A stretch of 45,000 bases of DNA from contig CAJNDS010000144.1 in the NCBI GenBank assembly GCA_905221605.1, forward strand, positions 105,001 through 150,000, written 5' to 3'. This stretch comes from Symbiodinium natans (Eukaryota; Sar; Dinophyceae; Suessiales; Symbiodiniaceae). Of this stretch, positions 31,704 through 38,100 are shown piece after piece. The translations under genes were made by a program, and so were the position numbers. The notes under the pieces are model-generated. The model saw only the letters and a program-made list of their open reading frames with translations, searched no databases and was not told the origin of the DNA. Each line of letters begins with the position of its first letter. Position 1 is the stretch's first letter.

Positions 31704-32219
31704 TCAATCCTCATAGCGCTGCTGCCACATGGTGCACCGAATCATCTCCTCTAGCTTTGTTGCCTTCTGTGGGTCCTGCAATGTCCGTGCCAAGGCCGAA
31801 AAGGACAAGTTGATGCAGAAAGGTGTAGCCAGCCCGGCAGCGACATCAAATGTGCCTGGTGCAACTTCAGGAAGCGTCTGAACTGAAGTCGTGCCAACAT
31901 CCTGGGCACACGACATGGGGCTGGAAGTGGCGAGTTTGTTCCTCCATTTTCGGAGTGGTCCAACCTCTGCGATGCTTGGCGCGATGAAGTCCTCAATGCC
32001 TTCATGCGAGAAGCCGCGCAACACGACAGTCTCCCTGCCACCACCCTGTCGAACGATTCCCGCCCACTCTGAAGCACGACTATAGATCTTGTCTGATGCA
32101 GCAAGGATACACATCCGGACCTGGAGTAGCTTGCCTTGAGCTGCCAAGACATCAAGCCCCTCAGCGAGAGGCTTTGCTTCGCGCCAGTCTGCCAACACAA
32201 GGACTTTGCCGGCCTGCAT
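31704..32219 (-). CDS. Hypothetical protein or exon fragment, unidentified
   Basis: A 171-codon minus-strand frame ending in a stop at 31704. The frame stays open a little upstream of the Met (to about 32258), so the true start may be elsewhere or an exon boundary may lie there. Composition is that of an ordinary soluble protein, with no repeat-derived sequence: VLVLADWREAKPLAEGLDVL, SHEGIEDFIAPSIAEVGPLR and a charged helix near the C-terminus. No domain or catalytic motif recognised, and no signal peptide or membrane segment. It lies in the array-free stretch 30650-32320. It could be a host exon, a gene fragment, or chance. Confidence 0.4.
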   Translation of the reverse strand: MQAGKVLVLADWREAKPLAEGLDVLAAQGKLLQVRMCILAASDKIYSRASEWAGIVRQGGGRETVVLRGFSHEGIEDFIAPSIAEVGPLRKWRNKLATSSPMSCAQDVGTTSVQTLPEVAPGTFDVAAGLATPFCINLSFSALARTLQDPQKATKLEEMIRCTMWQQRYED

Positions 32220-32593
32220 ACGAGGGGTTGATGCGATATTAGGAGGTACCTTCTTGGGGGTCCGTATTCGACGGAAATCCTATTTGGGAGTCGAAATTCA
32301 GGGGCCCCTTGCTATCGCCAAACCTAAACCCTAAACCCTAAACCCTAAACCCTAAACCCCAGACCCCAAGCCCTAAACCGCAATTTTAGGGGTCCCTTAT
32401 GATCGTAAGCCTCCATCTCCTCCAGCCAAGCGAGGAAGCCCGACGACTTCTTGAATCGTTGGAGTGACAAGCCGAAATCGTTGGCGATACTCTCCTTGGT
32501 TTAGGGTTTAGGGTTTAGGGTTTAGGGTTTAGGGTGTAGGGTTTAGGGTTTAGGGTGATTGGTAGCCCAAGAACCAGATTACGATGAGGGTAC
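32220..32593. repeat. Short arrays and unique spacers
   Basis: CCCTAAA lies at 32322-32385 and TTTAGGG at 32500-32556. The spacer 32386-32499 is unique. Confidence 0.8.
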
Positions 32594-32675
32594 CTCGGGA
32601 TCCCCCCGATACTAACAGTCCTTGATAGGGATTACAGTAAACCACCGACTATCATCCCTAGAGGGCACATCCCAA
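32594..32675. mobile_element. Family A palindromic element, copy 6 (shortened)
   Basis: CTCGGGATCCCCCCGATACT and AACAGTCCTTGATAGGGATT at the left; the right arm is reduced to TAGAGGGCACATCCCAA. It abuts a family C copy that begins within two bases. Confidence 0.65.
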
Positions 32676-32676
32676 A

Positions 32677-32850
32677 GGGTACCCTTTTTGGGTTTGGCCA
32701 TGTTGTAAGGGAACCTCGAACCAAACCCTAAACCCTAAACCCTAAACCATAAACCCTAAACCCTAAACCCTAAACCCTAAACCCTAAACCCTAAACCCTA
32801 AACCCTAAACCCTAAACCCTTACGGCACCACTGGGATGCCAAGTCTCCAG
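32677..32850. mobile_element. Family C element, copy 9, split by a CCCTAAA array
   Basis: The left half is GGGTACCCTTTTTGGGTTTG, GCCATGTTGTAAGGGAACCT and CGAACC. The right end is ACGGCACCACTGGGATGCCA and AG. Between them lie about 14 CCCTAAA units (32723-32821). This is the same arrangement as at 29210-29390, with the array in the opposite orientation. Confidence 0.7.
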
Positions 32851-33095
32851 GTAAGACCATGTCTCGTACTGCTCAGTCTTGTGGCAACGCTCATAGCACC
32901 ACGCAAGAAACGTTTCCTGACAAAGGGGGTTTAGGGTTTAGGGTTTAGGGTTTAGGGTTTAGGGCTTGAGGTTATAGGGTTCTTCAGGAAGGGTCATGGG
33001 GGGTCGGTGCCTAGGGCACCTCAGGGAAGCTTAGGGAGCCTTGGGCTACATACCCTCCTTGAAACCTAAACCCTAAACCCTAAACCCTAAACCCT
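32851..33095. repeat. TTTAGGG array, unique spacer and the CCCTAAA array holding the retrotransposon
   Basis: TTTAGGG lies at 32929-32965, unique sequence follows, and CCCTAAA at 33062-33095 is cut by the retrotransposon insertion. Confidence 0.9.
33091..33095. repeat. Target site duplication, left copy (ACCCT)
   Basis: ACCCT immediately precedes the TGTTG start of the 5' LTR and is repeated directly after the 3' LTR at 40456-40460. Five base pairs is the usual duplication for Ty1/copia integrases. The site lies in a CCCTAAA array, so the element entered a telomere-like repeat. Confidence 0.9.
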
Positions 33096-33375
33096 TGTTG
33101 ATTTGATGACCAGCTCTGATGTGACTCGTATATCTTTGCAAGTGCTGCAGAGTGAACACTCTCGCAGCCGACTGGGCGCAAGCCCCCGCGCAGCTTCTTC
33201 TGCGTCGACAAAAGGTGCCATAGCAGCTGAGCCTTGAAGTCTGCTCCTCTTCAGCTGGCTTCTGTCAATCGGCTGCTCTCCTTTCATCATTCTCATTATC
33301 TTTCGAGTACATCCTCGGATCCTTAGCCCTCACAGGCTACCAGTGACTGAACCGCAAGCCAGTGCTAATTCAGCA
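33096..33375 (+). repeat. 5' LTR (280 bp)
   Basis: Begins TGTTGAT and ends TTCAGCA, giving TG...CA termini and a short imperfect inverted repeat (TGTTGA against TGCTGA). It is identical to the 3' LTR with a constant offset of 7,080 bp. By family knowledge it should hold promoter and polyadenylation signals. I see a GTATATC stretch near 33128 but no AATAAA, and do not assign a promoter. Confidence 0.96.
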
Positions 33376-33376
33376 C

Positions 33377-33389
33377 TGGTAGCGGAGCC
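33377..33389 (+). promoter_or_regulatory. Primer binding site (initiator-Met-tRNA-like)
   Basis: TGGTAGCGGAGCC starts one base after the 5' LTR. Its complement reads GGCTCCGCTACCA, i.e. a tRNA 3' end carrying CCA. The sequence resembles the CUACCA-ended acceptor of eukaryotic initiator tRNA-Met, the usual copia primer. The identity of the tRNA is inferred, because no tRNA gene is present in the window. Confidence 0.8.
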
Positions 33390-33421
33390 TGTCACGATCG
33401 AAGGGACCCCAGGAGAGCCCG

Positions 33422-35053
33422 ATGGCAACACCGTCGGAACTTGGAGTGAACCCCAAGCTGCCGACGTGGGATGGCGATTGGCGTACGTATGCTGACTTCC
33501 GTTTGGCATGCCTCTTGGAGAAAGATGGCTTGAAGGAAGAAGATCAGCTGACCCTCGCTCCTCGCTTGGCGAGGAATCTGACGGGCAAGGCTTGGGAGGC
33601 CTGCACCGACATTGACCGAGCTGAACTCCGCAAGAAGGAAGGACTCGACTACCTCCTCAAGTACTTGAAGGAGAAGCGGGGCAAGCAGCAGGTTGATATC
33701 TTAGGTGAGGCCTTTGAGAAGTACTTTCAGTCAGGTGACGCCATTCGTCAGGACCGTGAATGCCTAACGGACTTCGAGCAGCGCGTCTCCGTGCACTTCC
33801 GGGACATTGCCAGAGCCTTGCAAGAGATGGGGACCTCCGTGGAGGTACCGTCAGAGATCTACGGCTGGTTCCTGCTCAACAAGCATATCCGGCTGGAGCC
33901 TTCCGACGTGGCGACTCTCAAGTCGCAGACGGCCAGCTACAAGCTTGCTGATGTCTGGAAGGCATTGCGGAAGATGTGGGGTGGAGACAGCCTGGTAGTG
34001 AAAGACCAGGAAAGAAAGAAGTCCGCCAAGGCATACATGGCAGTTGAGGAGTACGAGGATGAAGACGGTGATGGAGCCGGAGTATGGTGGACCGACCCCG
34101 AGGACGATGGAGCCCTGGAGCCAGAGGACGAGGAAGCGACCGAGATCTGGTTTGAGGAGGCGTTAGAAGCACTCCAGGAGAACCCGTCCGATGAGGTTGT
34201 CCTGGCAAACTTCAACGAAGCAAAGAAAGCCTTCTACAAGGACGCCAGAAAGGCCTTGGATCAGAGTCGGGTCAACCGCGGCTTCTACCCGAACACCAAA
34301 GGAAAAGGAAAAGGCAAGAGCAAGGGCAACAGCAGCCGGGCCAAAGGAGATGATGCCAAGGTGGAGTTCCGTGGAAAGTGCATGCGGTGTGGCCGTTTCG
34401 GTCATAAAGCGCAGAACTGTCCGCAAGGTGGCAAAGGCCGAGGACCCGGAAAGGGAATCGGTGTCGGGTTGGTGTACACCAACTGGACGGACGATGAGGC
34501 GCAGCCGCTTCTCACGGGCGCGGTGACCGAGCACAATACGCGAGCCATCGTGGACTGCGGCGCCTCAGAGAGCATTGTGGGAGCATTGACCTTGCGGAGA
34601 CTCCATTCCGAGCTCGAGGGCCTGGGCTTCGACCCCGACCAGGAGATCGAGCTTGACAACCGTCTCAGAAAGACCTTCGTCTTCGGCAACAACGAGTCCA
34701 GTCAGGCCTTAGGACATGCCACAGTGACGGCCGGAATCCATGGTCGAGAGCAGAAGCTGGGGATGCATGTGGTTGAAGGACAGACGCCGTTGCTCCTTTC
34801 CGGCAAATGGCTGTACGAGCAGAAGGCCATCATCGACTTTGGGCGCGGTCAAGCCATCTTCCCGTTCTTGGGCCCGGAGGTGATCCAGCTCGAGCGGGCT
34901 GCCACGTACCACCTCTTGATGCCCGTCACAGCCTTCGAAGGACATGACAAAGCCCGTGCACTCACCGCAGTGGCGCAGGATGCAGCCGGTCCTCTCCTGA
35001 GGGCCTGTGCCCAGATGTTCGACGCAAAAGAAGAAGCTGTCGCTCAGGAGTAG
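33422..35053 (+). CDS. gag-pr: Gag-protease polyprotein of copia retrotransposon (ends at in-frame UAG)
   Basis: 543 residues from an ATG 46 bases after the LTR. Residues 1-200 are an alpha-helical, capsid-like region. Residues 208-250 are strongly acidic, followed near 290-310 by a basic GKGKGKSKG stretch. A CCHC zinc knuckle follows (C320, C323, H328, C333; CMRCGRFGHKAQNC), as in nucleocapsid proteins that bind element RNA. Residues 375-384 (AIVDCGASES) match the active-site loop of retropepsin-type aspartic protease, with D378 catalytic and Cys in place of the usual Ser/Thr. LLLSGKWL near 457-464 fits the conserved distal Gly region. The protein should form the particle shell and cleave the polyprotein. 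Codons are GC-rich at third positions by eye, unlike the pol part downstream. The stop is UAG and the frame stays open beyond it, so this is probably the short product of a readthrough pair. Confidence 0.93.
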   Translation: MATPSELGVNPKLPTWDGDWRTYADFRLACLLEKDGLKEEDQLTLAPRLARNLTGKAWEACTDIDRAELRKKEGLDYLLKYLKEKRGKQQVDILGEAFEKYFQSGDAIRQDRECLTDFEQRVSVHFRDIARALQEMGTSVEVPSEIYGWFLLNKHIRLEPSDVATLKSQTASYKLADVWKALRKMWGGDSLVVKDQERKKSAKAYMAVEEYEDEDGDGAGVWWTDPEDDGALEPEDEEATEIWFEEALEALQENPSDEVVLANFNEAKKAFYKDARKALDQSRVNRGFYPNTKGKGKGKSKGNSSRAKGDDAKVEFRGKCMRCGRFGHKAQNCPQGGKGRGPGKGIGVGLVYTNWTDDEAQPLLTGAVTEHNTRAIVDCGASESIVGALTLRRLHSELEGLGFDPDQEIELDNRLRKTFVFGNNESSQALGHATVTAGIHGREQKLGMHVVEGQTPLLLSGKWLYEQKAIIDFGRGQAIFPFLGPEVIQLERAATYHLLMPVTAFEGHDKARALTAVAQDAAGPLLRACAQMFDAKEEAVAQE

Positions 35054-35130
35054 GGACAGCTCCACCTGAGAAACTCGCTGGAAGAATCTCAGAGTGGCCG
35101 TAGGCCCATTGACGCAGGGCAAAGTCCAGC
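35051..35130 (+). promoter_or_regulatory. Candidate stop-codon readthrough signal: UAG plus 8-nt spacer plus pseudoknot
   Basis: The gag-pr frame ends with UAG at 35051-35053, followed by GGACAGCT (8 nt). Bases 35062-35071 then pair with 35087-35097 in a 10-bp stem with only A35093 bulged. Loop bases 35077-35082 (GCTGGA) are complementary to 35125-35130 (TCCAGC), giving a 6-bp second stem and an H-type pseudoknot. Gammaretroviruses such as murine leukaemia virus use UAG, an 8-nt spacer and a pseudoknot to express Gag-Pol by about 5% readthrough, and share the hexamer UAGGGA. Function here is inferred. The frame on both sides is the same and open. Confidence 0.72.
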
Positions 35131-38100
35131 AAGTGTTTTAAATAAGCCGGAGTCTACTGTTTCGAACGATCCTGAGCTGAGTTTTGATATCCCTGAAGAT
35201 GTGAAGAGAGTACTTCAAGACCAGGCCCGTAGCGAGCTTCAATGTTTTGAGGGAATCGTTCAGGGATTGAGGGTTGAGGTTAATCATGTTGACATGCCAC
35301 GATATGATTTGCTAGAAGTTTGCTGTTCAGAGGATTCACCTTTAGCCACGGCAGTGGAAGAGGCTGGAGGACATGCGTACCGAATGGGGTTGCACAGTGG
35401 TTATGACCTGGCTACTAAGGCGGGTCTGAAAAAGGCACTGGCTACGCTCCGGAAGTTGCGGCCTAGGTATGTGCATGTCTCGCCTCCCTGTTTCCCATGG
35501 ACCACCCCTAGCTGTGCTAACCACAAGAACCCTCAACAGGAAGCCGAACAACTCAAGCAAAGAGCTCACGGTCGTTTGATCCTTCGCAACTGCCTGAAGC
35601 TAATCCAGGTGCAGCGTCAGGAGTTGCAGGGTGAATCTGGTATGGGGCCAGATTGCCAGGATACACATGTCGGCGGAGAGCAGCCTCTTAGTGCAGCGTC
35701 TTGGAAGGAGCCTTCAGTGAAGCTTATGGTGAGACTTTGTGGGGGAGAGCGTTTCAGAATTGAGGATTGTCGTTATGGGGCTGAGACTAGATGTAGCGGT
35801 TTTGCTATTCAGAAGGGTTGGCTCAGTAGTAGTCCGGAAATTCGCGAAGCGCTAGACAAAGTCGGTAGGCATGAGCATGAGCGTGCTTCCGTGGCCGGCA
35901 GGGCAGTAGCTGAGACTGCTGTGTATCCTCAGAGTTTTTGTAGGTCTTTTGCGAAGGTCTTGATGAAGTCCCGAGTTGACCGATGCATGACTGTCCAAAA
36001 TCACCCTGAAGAGCCGAGTCAGCAAACTAGCGAACTCAAAGAAACCAAAGAGCCCCAATGGAACCCCAGTATCCTGAAAGAAAAGCTGAGAGTGATACAT
36101 GCTAATCTAGGTCATCCCTCAAATCAAGTTCTTGTTCGCATGCTCAAAGACGCTCGGGCCTCAGAGGACCTGATTAAGCTGGCAGCCAACTATGAATGCC
36201 ACCATTGTGCCAAGAGAGGGCACGCCAATCCCCATCGCACAGCGCAGGTGCCACATGCGACTCGCAAGTGGGAAGTAGTTAGTGTCGACACCTTTTGGTG
36301 GCACAGTCCTCACAAAGACGCCCAGGGTAATCCCAAAGAACATGTGTTAGGGGTTTCGTGGTTGGATGAGGCCAGTGATTTCCACACTGCTTTAGTGCTT
36401 CGGTCAGGGAACAAGAAACAAGGGTCTATCAGGTCTTCGGAGTTTCGGGAAGCTTTTTGTCAGGGTTGGTTACGGCATCTCCCAAAACCTGAAACCCTGC
36501 GCTTCGATGACGAGGGTGCCTTTCGAGACTCAGGACTTCTGGATTGGATTGAGGCACAAGCCATTAAGGTTAATGTCATTGCGGGAGAGGCCGCTTGGCA
36601 GGTTGGTAAGCACTCTAGACACCTTGAAGTCCTGAAAGAGAACATGTCTTTGCTGTCCTTGGAACTGGGGCCAAACGTTGCAGCGCAGGAGCTTCTTGGG
36701 CTTTGTTTGGCATCTAAGAACGAGATGCACCAGGTCAGGGGCTATAGTCCTAATCAGTGGTGTTTTGGTCAGGGATGCGACAGGGTGCAGTCATACTTGC
36801 AGTATGGGAACCATCTGCCAACGCAAAGCCTCCGAGGACAGGAGACCTTTGAAGAGTCCTTACAAAGATCCGAAGCGGCGCGAAGGACTTTCCTGCAAGC
36901 AGATAGCCGGCGCAGGATCCATCGCGCCGCGCGAGGACGTGCGCGCAAAAGCGAAAACTTTCAGGTAGGCCAGCTTGTGTTTTTCTATAGGAAAGGGCGC
37001 AACAACACAAGTAGGCATGAGGCCGGTTGGCATGGGCCTGCAAGGGTTGTTGCCATTGAGAAGCAGGGATCTCCTGAGCGGAATCAAAGCGTTGGTTCGG
37101 TTATATGGGTCATTCACGCGACGATTTTGTATCGTTGTGCGCCGGAGCAGCTGCGGGCGGTGCCCAGTAGTCTGAGTATGGCGCATGAAATCAGTCAGGG
37201 CGTCACTTCCCCCTTTGATGATGTCATTCGAGCTGGGAATCAGGCCAATTACAGGGATATATCCCAGGATTTGGCCGAAGAACCTGAAGACTCAGAGATA
37301 CATGAGCACGAGCCGGTCGTTCCTGGCCCAAGTGAACCGACGCCAAGTCCTGCTCCCCCTTTCCGTATCTTCGGGAAACAGCCACCTCGCCATGGGCAGC
37401 TAGAACAACTCCCTCCTACAGGCGCTCAATGCCAAGGTCACCGAGAGCCAGAAGGAGAAGAAATTGAAGGCGGAACAGACCGAACGCGAACGCTGCCTCA
37501 ACATGGACCTCAAGGACCTAGCCCAGGAGAAGATCACAGTCGGGAAGTACAAGGGCCGAACAGTGCAAGAAGCGAGTCAGGACCCCAGCTACATGAAGTG
37601 GTTGCTGGAGCATCAGGAGGACAACACGAACTTCATCAAGCTCATCGTCTACAACGAGAAGACCCTGTGCAGCGTCAAGGTGATCACGAAGAGTTCTGGA
37701 AGCGAGCCGACCAGATCCGAGATGAGCACAGAGCCCGAAGAGACGAACGAGTGGCTGAAGATCGTCGACGAGGTCAATCCCAGAGCCATGGCCCAGATGA
37801 TCGCGATGCTCAACGGGACAGTGGAACATCTCAAGGGCCGAATCTCCCAGCTGGAAGAGACCGTCATTCAGCAGCAGCAGGCACTATACCAGATTATGTC
37901 CCAAGCGCAGGTGACGGACGAAAAGGCCGAATCCGCGAACCAGCGCCTGACCGTCATGGAAGCATGGATGGCCGAGAAGAAGTGAGCCGAGGACGAAGTC
38001 GCTCACCATTTCCATCGAGCCAAAGTGGTCAGGTTTTTGCGTGTGAACCTTGCTGTCCGCTCGAACCCATCGCTGAGGATGAGATAGAAAATTGCTGCGC

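Noticed and set aside
33087-33296. 69-codon minus-strand frame repeated at 40149-40376
   Set aside because: It lies inside the LTRs and so recurs automatically. No motif, and antisense to the element.
36750-37186. Minus-strand frames of 97-108 codons inside integrase
   Set aside because: Shadows of the pol frame, with no domain of their own.
37404-37420. CCTCCTACAG as a 3' splice site before the +1 ORF
   Set aside because: It fits an acceptor loosely, but no convincing donor or branch point was found, so it was not annotated.
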